DNA from: JAANXG01 sp034520625
GTDB lineage: Bacteria > Pseudomonadota > Gammaproteobacteria > Arenicellales > JAANXG01
Reading direction: 5' to 3'
Length of the DNA stretch: 64,000 nucleotides
Assembly (NCBI GenBank): GCA_034520625.1
Contig: JAXHNI010000008.1
Location: 558,001 to 622,000 of the forward strand
Position numbers and translations under genes: made by a program
Notes under the pieces: model-generated
Seen by the model: only the letters and a program-made list of their open reading frames with translations
What the model was told of the DNA's origin: nothing
Database searches by the model: none
Shown: positions 52,488-61,968 of the stretch, in pieces
Layout of the letters: each line of letters opens with the position of its first letter
Numbering within the stretch: the stretch's first letter is position 1

Positions 52488-52907
52488 CTAGGGGCGCAGT
52501 TCGCCCGCGACCTTGTCCAGGACGCCGTTGATGAACTTGAAGCTCTGCTCGGCGCCGAAGGTCTTGGCCAGCTCCACGGATTCATTGATCACCACGTTTC
52601 TCGGGATGTCCTTGCGGTACTCCAGCTCGTAGGTGCCGATTCGCAGGATGGCCCGCTCAACCGGATCCACGTCGTCGAAGTCGCGGTCCAGCATGGGTAC
52701 GATGTGGGCTTCCAGTTCCTGGTGAAACAGCGGCACCTCGCGCACCAGAAGCCGGAAGTACTCGTCGTCGATATCACTGGTATCGTGCTCCCGGATAAAG
52801 TGCTCCAGGATGGTTTCCGGTGCTTGTTCCGTGAGATCCCATTGATACAGCGCCTGCACCGCGGCCTGCCTGGCAAGATGTCGGCTGCTCGCGGCCACGG
52901 CGATCAC
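52488..52907 (-). CDS. nusB: Transcription antitermination factor NusB
   Basis: A 139-aa all-helical protein that binds BoxA RNA with NusE/S10 in rRNA antitermination. Family blocks are SSRHLARQAAVQALYQWD, VDPVERAILRIGTYEL and NVVINESVELAKTFG..SFKFINGVLDKVA. The start GTG 52907 overlaps the ribH stop (GTGA). SuhB, a partner of antitermination complexes in E. coli, is also in this window, though not linked. Confidence 0.95.
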   Translation of the reverse strand: MIAVAASSRHLARQAAVQALYQWDLTEQAPETILEHFIREHDTSDIDDEYFRLLVREVPLFHQELEAHIVPMLDRDFDDVDPVERAILRIGTYELEYRKDIPRNVVINESVELAKTFGAEQSFKFINGVLDKVAGELRP

Positions 52908-53377
52908 TCCAGCCGGTGCAACAGACTCGCCATCTCCAGCATCGCGAGCGCCGCGTCGGCACCCTTGTTGCCCGCCTTCGAACCGGCCCTTTCAAGCGCC
53001 TGCTCCAGATGGTCCACGGTGAGCACACCGAACCCGACGGGAATGCCGTAGTCCAGCTGCACCCGCGACAGGCCGTCGACGCAGCTGCCGGCGACGTAGT
53101 CGAAATGCGGCGTCGCGCCACGGATCACGCAGCCCAGGGCAACGATGCCGGCGAGGCCGCCGTTCGCCGCAAGCCGGCGGGCGGCCAGCGGTATCTCGAA
53201 CGCACCGGGCACCCGCACGAACCGCAGGTCGTCATCGGCGACACCGTGCCGGCGAAGGACGCCGGTCGCCCCGTCGAGAAGCCGGTCGGCAATCAGCTCG
53301 TTGAATCGTGCCACGACGATCGCGAAGCGGCCGCCTTCACTCGACAGACTGCCTTCTATGATATTGATCCTGTCCAT
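52904..53377 (-). CDS. ribH: 6,7-dimethyl-8-ribityllumazine synthase
   Basis: Condenses the ribityl pyrimidine with dihydroxybutanone phosphate. Motifs are VVARFNELIADRLL, VPGAFEIPLAA, ALGCVIRGATPHFDYV (with the catalytic His in the HFDY region) and IPVGFGVLTVD. At 157 aa from MDRINII it has the usual length; the frame is open upstream without similarity. It is part of the ribD-ribE-ribB-ribH-nusB run on one strand. Confidence 0.95.
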   Translation of the reverse strand: MDRINIIEGSLSSEGGRFAIVVARFNELIADRLLDGATGVLRRHGVADDDLRFVRVPGAFEIPLAARRLAANGGLAGIVALGCVIRGATPHFDYVAGSCVDGLSRVQLDYGIPVGFGVLTVDHLEQALERAGSKAGNKGADAALAMLEMASLLHRLE

Positions 53378-53396
53378 TGCCCTTGCCGTGATGCGA

Positions 53397-54506
53397 TCAC
53401 TCCGTAACGTAGTCGACGATTTCGAGTCCGAAACCGGACAGGCCGTACAGGCGGCGCGGGCTGCCCAGCACCCGCAGGCGGGAGACGCCAAGATCGGCCA
53501 GAATCTGCCCGCCCACGCCCAGCATTCTAAGGTCTTGCCCGGACTCGCGCCACGGAAATTCTATGTTTTTGTTTTCCGCGTGGGCATGCTGAACCCGCTT
53601 GATCATCTCGCCGCCGTCCTCGGGATAACGGACGATCACCACCACGCCGCTGCCCTCGCGGCAGATTCGCTCCACCGCGTCCCCGACGGGCCAGCTTTCC
53701 GCGCCTTCCAGTTTCCGGAACACGTCGTAGACGCCGGACTCGACATGCACACGCACCAGGGTCGGCGAGTCCGGGTCGATCTCACCCTTCACGAACGCCA
53801 GGTGCGTGATGTCCTCCACCACGTCCTGGTATGCGACCACCTTCAGTTGATGGCCCCGTACAAGGGTGAACGCTTCTCCGGCCCGGGAAACCGTGGGCTC
53901 GCGTTCCAGGCGGTAGCGGATCAACTCCGCCACGGAGCTTATTTTCAGATCGTGGATACGGGCGAACGCCGTCAGGTCCTCCAGGCGGGCCATGGAACCG
54001 TCGGAACGCAGCACTTCGCAGATCACGCTGGCCGGCTCGAAGCCCGCCAGCCGCGCCAGATCCACCCCGGCCTCGGTATGCCCGGCCCGCGTCAGCACGC
54101 CGCCGGGCTGGGCCATCAACGGAAACACGTGACCCGGCGATATCAGGTCGCTGGGCTGCGCGGACGCGTTCACCGCCGCCTGCACCGTCCGGGCGCGGTC
54201 CGCGGCGGAGATGCCGGTGGTCACCCCTGTGGCCGCTTCGATGGATACCGTGAAGTTGGTCGAGAAGCGCGAGGCGTTCTTGCCAACCATCAGGTCGAGG
54301 CCCAGTTGCTGGCAGCGTTCGGGAGTCAGGGTCAGGCAGATCAGGCCGCGGGCGTTGGTGGCCATGAAGTTGATGTCCTCCGGCGTCACTTTCTCCGCCG
54401 CGATCAACAGGTCGCCTTCGTTCTCCCGGTTCTCGTCATCGGTAATGATGACCATCCGGCCGCGCTTGAAATCCTCGATGACTTCGGGAATCGATGCGAG
54501 AGGCAT
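53397..54506 (-). CDS. ribB: 3,4-dihydroxy-2-butanone-4-phosphate synthase with degenerate GTP cyclohydrolase II-like domain
   Basis: The N-terminal 200 residues are a full DHBP synthase: DDENRENEGDLL acidic loop, MATNARGLIC, and the catalytic HVFPL / GHTEAGVDLARLAG blocks. The C-terminal domain (about 205-369) is GTP-cyclohydrolase-II-like but lacks the zinc cysteines. Where GCHII has GDVFGSLRCDCG, this protein reads SGVYDVFRKLEGAESWP. GTP cyclohydrolase activity is therefore unlikely, as in the RibBX-type proteins of many gammaproteobacteria. A separate ribA should exist elsewhere. Confidence 0.9.
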   Translation of the reverse strand: MPLASIPEVIEDFKRGRMVIITDDENRENEGDLLIAAEKVTPEDINFMATNARGLICLTLTPERCQQLGLDLMVGKNASRFSTNFTVSIEAATGVTTGISAADRARTVQAAVNASAQPSDLISPGHVFPLMAQPGGVLTRAGHTEAGVDLARLAGFEPASVICEVLRSDGSMARLEDLTAFARIHDLKISSVAELIRYRLEREPTVSRAGEAFTLVRGHQLKVVAYQDVVEDITHLAFVKGEIDPDSPTLVRVHVESGVYDVFRKLEGAESWPVGDAVERICREGSGVVVIVRYPEDGGEMIKRVQHAHAENKNIEFPWRESGQDLRMLGVGGQILADLGVSRLRVLGSPRRLYGLSGFGLEIVDYVTE

Positions 54507-54514
54507 GGCTGAGT

Positions 54515-55237
54515 CTACTCCGGGCGTTCCGATCGGCTGTCCCGCCGCTCCCCGTCTTCCTCCGGTTCGGCGTCATCGAGCGGCGGCAGGAAACCCTGCC
54601 TGCTCAGGAAGTCGGTGGTGATATCCGGCTCCGCCGCCGGCTCTTGGGCGCCGCCGATCAGGCGCTCCAGGTAACGGGCGATGAGATCCACCTCCAGATG
54701 GACCCGCGCGCCCACCGCGTAGTCGCGCATGTTGGTGACGGACCAGGTATGGGGCACCACGTTGACGCCGAAACGGGCGTCGTTCACCTCGTTCACCGTG
54801 AGACTGACACCGTCCACGGTAATACAGCCCTTGAAGGCGATATAACGCGCCAGGGATTCCGGGGCGGCGATTTCCAGGCGGTGCGAGCGCCCGTCCGGCT
54901 CGAGACGCGTGATGTCGCCGAGGCCGTCAACATGGCCGGTGACAAAGTGCCCGCCCACCGGGTCCGAGGCCGACAACGCCGGCTCGAGATTCAGGCGCGC
55001 TCCGGGAGCCATCCGGCCGAACTGCGTTCTGGAAAGGGTCTCGGCGGAGACGTCGAACTGGACTCGCCCGTCCCCACCGCCGGCCACCGTCAGGCACACG
55101 CCGTTGACGGCGATACTGTCGCCCACGTCGACGCGACCCGTCATACCGAGCGGCACATCCACCACCAGGCGGATATCGCCATCGATGTCTTCCCGGGACA
55201 CCAGGGTCCCCTGTTGCTGAACAATTCCCGTAAACAC
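54515..55237 (-). CDS. ribE: Riboflavin synthase alpha subunit
   Basis: Dismutates two lumazines into riboflavin. Two lumazine-binding repeats are visible: FTGIVQQQGTL..VGDSIAVNGVCLTV and VGGHFVTGHVDGLGDI..GCITVDGVSLTVNEV. The start is GTG 55237 (MFTGIVQ), as in the family; an upstream in-frame ATG adds 14 unrelated residues. The tail after about residue 205 is longer than usual and ends in a charged segment rich in Glu, Asp and Arg (240 aa in total). Confidence 0.94.
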   Translation of the reverse strand: MFTGIVQQQGTLVSREDIDGDIRLVVDVPLGMTGRVDVGDSIAVNGVCLTVAGGGDGRVQFDVSAETLSRTQFGRMAPGARLNLEPALSASDPVGGHFVTGHVDGLGDITRLEPDGRSHRLEIAAPESLARYIAFKGCITVDGVSLTVNEVNDARFGVNVVPHTWSVTNMRDYAVGARVHLEVDLIARYLERLIGGAQEPAAEPDITTDFLSRQGFLPPLDDAEPEEDGERRDSRSERPE

Positions 55238-55318
55238 GGTATCAATCCCGTTGTGGCGTTTAATAGAAACGTGAACCATGAAAACACCGGACGAACCGTG
55301 TTCGGTGCCGGGACCGGG

Positions 55319-56413
55319 TCAACGGCCGCCTTGATTCAGCTCCGCGGTTATTCTCAGATCCGGACCGATCCGGCGAACGTCGCTGATCGTCAGATCGATC
55401 CGCTCGTCGAGGGACTCCATGAAAGGCAGATCGAACATGCCCATGGCGTTGTCGCCGAGGCACATGGGCGCCATGTACAGCACTATTTCATCAACCAGGC
55501 CGTTTTTCAACAATGCGCCCGCCAGGGAAGACCCCGATTCCACCAGGAGGTCGTTGACCTCACGTTCGCCCAGGTGCTGCATCAGGCGGACGAGATCCAC
55601 GCGCCAATCCGCGGCGCGCAGGTGCACCACGTCCACGTGAGGGCCGTAGCCCGTGCCGGGCGGCTCCACCGCCGTGGCCACCACCACCTGGGCATTGTCG
55701 TCGAACAACCGGGCACTGCCGGGGACGCCGAGGGCACCGTCCACCAGCACCCGCATCGGCTGGCGGGTCACGCCTTCGCAGCGCGCCGTCAACGCGGGAT
55801 CGTCGGCCCGGGCCGTGCGGCTTCCGGTCATGATGGCCGATACCCGCGCCCTGAGCTGATGCACGTCGTTGCGGGCGGCGGGGCTGGTGATCCACTGGCT
55901 CTGCCCGCCGGCGGTGGCCGTGCGTCCGTCCAGGGAAGCGGCCATCTTCAGCGTGACCCAGGGCCGGCCCCGGCGCATCCGGGACACGAAGCCGCGGTTC
56001 AACGCCTGTGCCGGAGCCGCCATCAGACTGACATCCACCTCGATGCCCGCCGTGCGCAGGAGCTGCACGCCCCCGCCGCCGACCTGGGGGTTGGGATCCT
56101 CCATGGCGACGACGACCCGCGACACCCCGGCGTCGATGAGCGCGTCGGTGCACGGCGGCGTACGTCCCTGGTGGCAGCAGGGCTCGAGATTGAGATATAC
56201 GGTGGCCCCGCGGGCCCGGTCACCCGCCTGTTCGAGGGCCAGGATTTCCGCGTGCGGCGCGCCGGCCTTCTCGTGCCAGCCCTCTCCGACCACCTCCCCG
56301 CCGGCCGACACCACGCAGCCGACTCGCGGATTGGGATGGGTGGTTCTAAGGCCCAGCCGTGCGAGCCGCAGGGCCCGGGCCATGTGGACGGCGTCTGTTT
56401 TACTTGTCGTCAC
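55319..56413 (-). CDS. ribD: Bifunctional riboflavin deaminase/reductase RibD
   Basis: The N-terminal deaminase (1-145) has the zinc motifs PHAEILAL and EPCCHQGRTPPC. The C-terminal reductase (150-364) has KMAASLDGRTATAGGQSQWIT and VESGSSLAGALL. It catalyses the second and third steps of riboflavin synthesis. The GTG start at 56413 overlaps the nrdR 3' end by 14 bp. The length and motif spacing are normal. Confidence 0.95.
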   Translation of the reverse strand: MTTSKTDAVHMARALRLARLGLRTTHPNPRVGCVVSAGGEVVGEGWHEKAGAPHAEILALEQAGDRARGATVYLNLEPCCHQGRTPPCTDALIDAGVSRVVVAMEDPNPQVGGGGVQLLRTAGIEVDVSLMAAPAQALNRGFVSRMRRGRPWVTLKMAASLDGRTATAGGQSQWITSPAARNDVHQLRARVSAIMTGSRTARADDPALTARCEGVTRQPMRVLVDGALGVPGSARLFDDNAQVVVATAVEPPGTGYGPHVDVVHLRAADWRVDLVRLMQHLGEREVNDLLVESGSSLAGALLKNGLVDEIVLYMAPMCLGDNAMGMFDLPFMESLDERIDLTISDVRRIGPDLRITAELNQGGR

Positions 56414-56906
56414 TCGGCAGAAAGGACATTTGTTTCTTCTTGACTGACGGCGAAAGCTGGTTCCGCAGGCGCTTCACTTCCTCGCTGAATTCATCCACGT
56501 CCTGGAACGAGCGGTAGACGGAAGCGAAGCGGACGTAGGCGACCTGGTCCAGCTCGTTCAGCTCCTGCATCACCCATTCCCCGATCTGCAACGCCGGCAC
56601 TTCGCGATCGCCGCTGGTCAGCAGCTTGTGCTGAATCCGCTGGATCGCGCTTTCCACTGCGTCGGTGTCCACGGGCCGCTTCTCCAGCGCCCGGGTCATC
56701 CCCGAGCGCAGCTTGAGCTCGTCGAACGCTTCCCGGCTTCCGTTGCTCTTGACGACGTAAGGCATTCGGAGCGACGCATGCTCCAGGGTCGTGAATCGCT
56801 CGCCGCAGGTATTGCATTCCCGGCGCCGCCGCACCGCATCGCCGTCATCGGCGAGCCGCGAGTCGATGACGCGGGTATCCTCGGAACGGCAGAACGGACA
56901 TCGCAT
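56400..56906 (-). CDS. nrdR: Transcriptional repressor NrdR
   Basis: An ATP/dATP-sensing repressor of ribonucleotide reductase genes. The zinc ribbon CPFC (C3, C6) and CNTCGERF (C31, C34) is followed by an ATP-cone (about residues 49-139, VVKSNGSREAFDELKL..). At 168 aa it is slightly longer than the usual 150-160, with a basic C-terminal tail (PSVKKKQMSFLPSDDK). glyA-nrdR-ribD is a conserved order. Confidence 0.95.
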   Translation of the reverse strand: MRCPFCRSEDTRVIDSRLADDGDAVRRRRECNTCGERFTTLEHASLRMPYVVKSNGSREAFDELKLRSGMTRALEKRPVDTDAVESAIQRIQHKLLTSGDREVPALQIGEWVMQELNELDQVAYVRFASVYRSFQDVDEFSEEVKRLRNQLSPSVKKKQMSFLPSDDK

Positions 56907-56932
56907 TCAGGCTACCCGAGGCGCGGCGGCGA

Positions 56933-58207
56933 TCATGCGTATACGGGGAAACACCCGCATACCTCGAGGACTTCATGTTTCACCCGCTCACGGGTGGCCT
57001 CGTCCTCCATGTTCTCCATGATATCGCTCATCCAGTGCCCCAGCTGTTCGATCTCCGGTTCGGTGAAACCGCGCGTGGTCACCGCCGGCGTGCCCACGCG
57101 AATACCGCTGGTCACGAAGGGGGACTGGGGATCGTTGGGCACGGCGTTCTTGTTCGCGGTGATATTCGCCTTGCTGAGCGCTGCCTCGACGTCCTTGCCG
57201 GTTTTCTGCTTGTCGATCAGGTCCAGGAGAAACAGGTGGTTGTCGGTGCCGCCGGAAACGATGCTGTAGCCGCGGTCCATCAGGGTCGCGGCGAGCTTGC
57301 GGGCGTTGGCGATGGTCTGTTCCTGGTAGGCCTTGAAGCCGGGCTCGAGCGCTTCCCTGAACGCCACGGCCTTGGCGGCGATCACGTGCATCAGCGGGCC
57401 GCCCTGGGACCCCGGAAACACCCGGGAACTGATCTTCTTCTCAAGCTCCGGGTTCTCCCGGGCCATGATGATCCCGCCCCGCGGGCCGCGCAGGGACTTG
57501 TGCGTGGTGCTGGTGGTCACGTCCGCGATGTTGATCGGGCTGGGATAGGCACCCACCGCCACCATGCCCGCAACGTGGGCGATGTCGGCGACCAGGTACG
57601 CACCGACCCGGTCGGCGATGTCGCGGAAGCGCTGCCAGTCCAGGACCCTGGAATAGGCGCTGAAGCCGGTCATGATCATTTTCGGTTTGTGCTCCACTGC
57701 CAGTTGCTCGACCTGGTCGTAGTCGATCTCGCCGGTTTCCGGATCCAGGCCGTACTGGACCGAATTGTAGATCTGGCCGGAGAAGCTCGGTTTGGCACCG
57801 TGGGTCAGGTGCCCGCCGTGGGCCAGGCTCATTCCGAGCACGGTCTCACCGGGCTCCATCAGGGCCATATAGACCGCCGCGTTGGCCTGGGACCCGGAAT
57901 GGGGCTGGACGTTCACGTAGTGGGCGCCGAAAAGCTGCTTGGCGCGGTCGATGGCAAGCTGCTCGGCGATATCCACGAACTCGCAGCCACCGTAGTAGCG
58001 CTTGCGTGGATAGCCCTCGGCGTACTTGTTGGTCAGCACCGAACCCTGGGCTTCCAGAACCCGCGGGCTGGCGTAGTTCTCGGAAGCGATCAGCTCGATG
58101 TGCTCTTCCTGCCTGCGCAGCTCCTGCTCCATGGCGGACCACAGCTCCGGGTCGAACCCGGCGATCGTCATGTCGCGTCCGTAAAACGACTTCGCTTTAC
58201 CGCTCAT
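56933..58207 (-). CDS. glyA: Serine hydroxymethyltransferase
   Basis: A PLP enzyme that interconverts serine and glycine with tetrahydrofolate. Motifs are ELIASENYASPRVLEAQGS, YGGCEFVDIAE, LSLAHGGHLTHG-like MSLAHGGHLTHG, and the PLP lysine in TTSTTHKSLRGPRGG. I set the start at ATG 58207 (MSGKAKSF), with GGAG 8 bp upstream; MTIAGFDPE twelve codons later is the family's usual first block. The length is 424 aa. The frame is open upstream but without similarity. The 221 bp to secF hold no gene. Confidence 0.96.
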   Translation of the reverse strand: MSGKAKSFYGRDMTIAGFDPELWSAMEQELRRQEEHIELIASENYASPRVLEAQGSVLTNKYAEGYPRKRYYGGCEFVDIAEQLAIDRAKQLFGAHYVNVQPHSGSQANAAVYMALMEPGETVLGMSLAHGGHLTHGAKPSFSGQIYNSVQYGLDPETGEIDYDQVEQLAVEHKPKMIMTGFSAYSRVLDWQRFRDIADRVGAYLVADIAHVAGMVAVGAYPSPINIADVTTSTTHKSLRGPRGGIIMARENPELEKKISSRVFPGSQGGPLMHVIAAKAVAFREALEPGFKAYQEQTIANARKLAATLMDRGYSIVSGGTDNHLFLLDLIDKQKTGKDVEAALSKANITANKNAVPNDPQSPFVTSGIRVGTPAVTTRGFTEPEIEQLGHWMSDIMENMEDEATRERVKHEVLEVCGCFPVYA

Positions 58208-58428
58208 TCGGTGTCTCCAGCGTTGGCGCGGCCGGCGGTCCACTACCCGGCGTGCCGCGGTCTTGTTCGTTCGGAATTCCGGGCCATCATAATCCTCCCT
58301 GTCGAATCCCGGAATGTACAGCCGGCCGGAACCGGGATACTTGCCCCCAGCCGTCCTTTTCAGGTGGATTCCGGACTCGCCTCGCCGGCCCCGTGAAATC
58401 CGGCCCGGCGGAAGCCGGCCGGGAGCGG

Positions 58429-59454
58429 TCAGGGCAGCACATTCTCCTGGTCTTCGCCTTCCTTCTTGGGCGGAATCAGGTCCTCCTTGGATACGCCCAG
58501 GGACAATACCACCGGGCTGGCGGTATAGATCGAGGAATAGGTACCCACGATGACGCCGACGATCAGCGCCAGCGAGAAGCCCCAGATCACCTCGCCGCCC
58601 AGTATCGCCAGCGCAAGCAGTACCAGCAGGGTCGTGACCCCGGTGATCAGGGTCCGGGACAGGGTCTGGTTCAGCGAACGGTTCATGATCTCGAGGGTCG
58701 AGTCCTTGCGCATCTTGCGAAAATTCTCGCGGATCCGGTCGAATACCACGATGGTGTCGTTCAACGAGTAGCCGATCACCGCCAGAATCGCGGCGAGCAC
58801 CGCCAGGGAAAACTCGATCTGGAAGATGGAGAAGAAACCGATGGTCAGGATCACGTCGTGAACCAGCGCTGCCACCGAACCCAGCGCGAACCGCCACTCA
58901 AAGCGCCAGGCCACGTAAATCAGGATCATGATCAGGGCGTAGATCATGGCCAGACCGCCCTGCTCCGTCAGCTGCTCCCCCACCTGGGGTCCGACAAACT
59001 CCACCCGGCGCATCTGGACCCGGCAATCACCGCGCGCGCCCTCCGGGGTGACGCATTCCTGGGTCGCGCCCTCCCGGGTCCCGGCCATCACGACTTCACC
59101 GTAGGGCTCGCGCAGCGCTTCCATCACTGCGCTGCTCAGTCCGGCCTCGGTGTCGGTATCGCCCTCCCCGGCACCGGCGGGAAGACGGATGAGCAGCTCG
59201 CTGGAAGACCCGAAGTACTGGACCTGGGCATCGTCGACGCCGCCGGCTGCCAGCTGCTCCCTGACGTCGCCGATGTTCACCGACTCGTCGTAGCCCACTT
59301 CCACCAGGGTGCCGCCGGTGAAGTCGATGCCGAAATTCAGGCCGCGCAGAGTCAGCGACCCGATGCTGATGACGATCAGCACCGCCGACAGCACGAAGCC
59401 GGCCCGGCGCCAGCCGAGGAAATCGATGGTGGTGTTGGCCTTGAAAACTTCCAT
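58429..59454 (-). CDS. secF: Protein translocase subunit SecF
   Basis: An inner-membrane partner of SecD that uses the proton gradient to help pull proteins through SecYEG. It has six membrane segments. The N-terminal motif LRGLNFGIDFTGGTLVEV and the TM4 region AVIGYSLNDTIVVFDRIREN are diagnostic, and the last helices carry ITGVTTLLVLLALAILGG. Its ATG shares a base with the secD stop (TGATG). The length is 341 aa, with a periplasmic insert near 150-200 that includes two Cys. Confidence 0.96.
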   Translation of the reverse strand: MEVFKANTTIDFLGWRRAGFVLSAVLIVISIGSLTLRGLNFGIDFTGGTLVEVGYDESVNIGDVREQLAAGGVDDAQVQYFGSSSELLIRLPAGAGEGDTDTEAGLSSAVMEALREPYGEVVMAGTREGATQECVTPEGARGDCRVQMRRVEFVGPQVGEQLTEQGGLAMIYALIMILIYVAWRFEWRFALGSVAALVHDVILTIGFFSIFQIEFSLAVLAAILAVIGYSLNDTIVVFDRIRENFRKMRKDSTLEIMNRSLNQTLSRTLITGVTTLLVLLALAILGGEVIWGFSLALIVGVIVGTYSSIYTASPVVLSLGVSKEDLIPPKKEGEDQENVLP

Positions 59455-61337
59455 CAGATCGACAGGCTCTTCACGCGGCGGCCGCCATAGACGAGGTTCA
59501 CAATGGCGCGGGTGCCGAAAATGGCGGTGAACATGGAGGTCACGATGCCGATGCTCAGGGTGATGGCGAAGCCCTTGATGGGCCCGGTGCCGAAATTGAA
59601 AAGAACGATCGCCGCGATCAGGGTGGTGATATTGGCGTCGAGAATGGTGGACAAAGCACGATCATAGCCAACGTGGATGCTGGCCTGGGGGGAGTTGCCG
59701 TTGCGAATCTCCTCGCGTATGCGCTCGAAGATCAGGACATTGGCATCCACCGCCATGCCGACGGTCAGGACGATGCCGGCGACGCCCGGCAGGGTGAGGG
59801 TCGCCTGCAGCAGCGACAGCACGGCCACGATCAGCACGAGATTGGAGAACAGGGCGCAGCACGCCACCATGCCGAACGTCCGGTAGTACACCACCATGAA
59901 TACCAGGACCAGCACGAAGCCGATCACCACGGACTGGAAGCCCTGCTCGATGTTGTCGCGGCCCAGGCTCGGTCCCACCGTTCGCTCCTCGATAATGTGC
60001 ATGGGCGCGGCCAGGGCTCCGGCCCGAAGCAGCAGCGCCAGATCCCGCGCCTCCTCGATGCCGCTCAGCCCGGTGATCTGGAAGCGCGCCGACAGCGGTT
60101 CCTGGATCTCCGGCGCCGTAATCACCTCCTCGAGCTGGGTGGTTTCCTTGACGATCCGGCCTTCGTCGTTGAAAACCGGCTCGCCGTCCTCGTCGAATTT
60201 GTTCCGGACGATCTCCTCGATATACACCACCGCCATCCGGTTGCCGACGTTATCCCGTGTCACCCGTCGATTTCGCTCGGCGCCCTGGGAGTCCAGGGTG
60301 ATGTGCACCACGGGCCCGCCGCTCTGTTGATCCAGGCCGGCGGCGGCATTGATGATGTTGTCGCCGGAATAGATCACGCGGTCCTCGAGCAGGATCTGCC
60401 CGCCGCGGCGCATTTCGTAGAGTCCGGACCCCGGCGGCACCGAGCCCTCGACGGCACTGGCCAGGTCGTGCTCGTGGTCCACCAATTTGATCTCCAGCGT
60501 CGCGGTGCGCCCGATGATCTCTTTGGCCCGCGCGGTATCCTGCACGCCCGGCAGCTGCACCACGATGCGCCGGTCGCCCTGCTGCTGCACCACGGGCTCC
60601 GCCACCCCCAGCTCATCGATCCGGTTGCGCAGCGCCCGCATGTTCTGCTGCAGCGCGAGCTGGTGCTCTTCCTCCACCTGTTCCTGGCGGATCTCCACCA
60701 CCAGGAACGGGCTGCCGTCCCGTTCGGTTTCGGACACCAGGAGATCCGCGAACTGGTCGGCGATGACCCGGCGCGCGGCCTGGCGGTCCTCGTCGTTCCG
60801 GAGCTGGATTTCGATGCCGCCCCCGGATGTGCGGCGTATATTCAGGTAGCGGATGCGCTCCTCCCGCAGGGACGAGCGCAGGCCGGACACATAGCCGCTT
60901 TCGGTTTTCTCCACGGCCTGGTCGATGTTCACTTCCATGAGGAAATGGACGCCGCCGCGCAGGTCCAGGCCCAGGTACATGGGGGCGCCACCGATCGCCC
61001 GGAGCCATGACGGGGTCGCGGGCAGCAGGGTCAGCGCCACTGTATAGTTCTGACCCAGCGCCGACTGCACCGCGGCCTGGGCGTTGAGCTGGGTGTCCGG
61101 GTCGGCGAACTGGAACCGCACGCCTTCGGGTCCCGCCGTGGCTCGCGTCCACTCGATACCTTCGGCGCTCAGCGCGTCCCGAGCCCGGGACAGCACTTCC
61201 TCGTCCGCGTCATAGCCGCGCTGCCCGGCGATCTGGATGCCGGGGTTCTCGCCGTACAGGTTGGGCACGGCATACAGGAATCCCGGCAGCACGATCGCCA
61301 GGATGAGCAGGTATTTCCAGAGGGGATACTGGTTCAT
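59454..61337 (-). CDS. secD: Protein translocase subunit SecD
   Basis: A 627-aa translocase subunit. The first membrane helix (WKYLLILAIVLPGFLYAVPNLYG) is followed by the periplasmic P1 domain, with LGLDLRGGVHFLMEV at its start. Five C-terminal helices follow, including VGMAVDANVLIFERIREE. The key Asp of the proton path lies in this last block. It is coupled to secF by TGATG and lies 26 bp after yajC, forming the standard tgt-yajC-secD-secF cluster. Confidence 0.96.
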   Translation of the reverse strand: MNQYPLWKYLLILAIVLPGFLYAVPNLYGENPGIQIAGQRGYDADEEVLSRARDALSAEGIEWTRATAGPEGVRFQFADPDTQLNAQAAVQSALGQNYTVALTLLPATPSWLRAIGGAPMYLGLDLRGGVHFLMEVNIDQAVEKTESGYVSGLRSSLREERIRYLNIRRTSGGGIEIQLRNDEDRQAARRVIADQFADLLVSETERDGSPFLVVEIRQEQVEEEHQLALQQNMRALRNRIDELGVAEPVVQQQGDRRIVVQLPGVQDTARAKEIIGRTATLEIKLVDHEHDLASAVEGSVPPGSGLYEMRRGGQILLEDRVIYSGDNIINAAAGLDQQSGGPVVHITLDSQGAERNRRVTRDNVGNRMAVVYIEEIVRNKFDEDGEPVFNDEGRIVKETTQLEEVITAPEIQEPLSARFQITGLSGIEEARDLALLLRAGALAAPMHIIEERTVGPSLGRDNIEQGFQSVVIGFVLVLVFMVVYYRTFGMVACCALFSNLVLIVAVLSLLQATLTLPGVAGIVLTVGMAVDANVLIFERIREEIRNGNSPQASIHVGYDRALSTILDANITTLIAAIVLFNFGTGPIKGFAITLSIGIVTSMFTAIFGTRAIVNLVYGGRRVKSLSI

Positions 61338-61363
61338 TCAGACGGCAGGTTCCCTGGTCGCAC

Positions 61364-61690
61364 TCAGGATTCCTTGATCGTGCCCTTGGGCATCATGGAT
61401 TGCACCGCGTTGCGCTGGACCTTGACCTGGACGCCGTCGGCGATCTCCAGCGTGATGAAGTTGTCGCCCACATCCGTGATCTTGCCGAGGGTGCCCCCGA
61501 CGGTCACCACCTCGTCGCCCTTGGACAGGGCCGCCACCATTTCCCGGTGCTGCTTCTGCCGCTTCTGTTGAGGACGGATGAGCAGGAAATAGAACAGAAC
61601 GAAAATAACGACGATGGGAAGCAGGCTGACGAGGCCGCCGCCCGCTCCACCGCCGCTCTGGGCCCAGGCATCGGAAATGAGCAGATTCAT
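61364..61690 (-). CDS. yajC: Preprotein translocase subunit YajC
   Basis: A 108-aa single-pass protein. The membrane helix SLLPIVVIFVLFYFLLIRPQ is followed by the basic RPQQKRQKQHREM motif, then a small soluble domain (GDEVVTVGGTLGKITDVGDNFITLEI). It co-purifies with SecDF in E. coli. The 278-bp region upstream, before tgt, contains no other gene and probably a promoter. Confidence 0.94.
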   Translation of the reverse strand: MNLLISDAWAQSGGGAGGGLVSLLPIVVIFVLFYFLLIRPQQKRQKQHREMVAALSKGDEVVTVGGTLGKITDVGDNFITLEIADGVQVKVQRNAVQSMMPKGTIKES

Positions 61691-61968
61691 ATGAAAAACC
61701 TTTCGTGTTGTGAACCGGGCGCCGCGACCGAGCTCTGCGGCGGCGCGGTATTATGCCATAGCCGTGAAACGATCATAGGGCACTTCCAACAATGCACTGT
61801 TTTTAGAAGCGCCCCGGGAGAGATGCATGCGGGGCTCCGCGTGTGCTGCATCCCGTGCAGGCATCCGGCGACAGTTCCGGCAGGGCGAATCCCGCCGGCC
61901 CCGTCGGACCGGCGGGATTCTACAGAACCGCCACGGCATGATCCATGCCCCGGCGCGGGTTTCGGGTA

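Noticed and set aside
56414..58428. FMN, glycine or other riboswitch before ribD, nrdR or glyA
   Set aside because: The rib genes overlap or abut upstream genes with no room for an aptamer, and the 221 bp before glyA show no recognisable conserved aptamer core.
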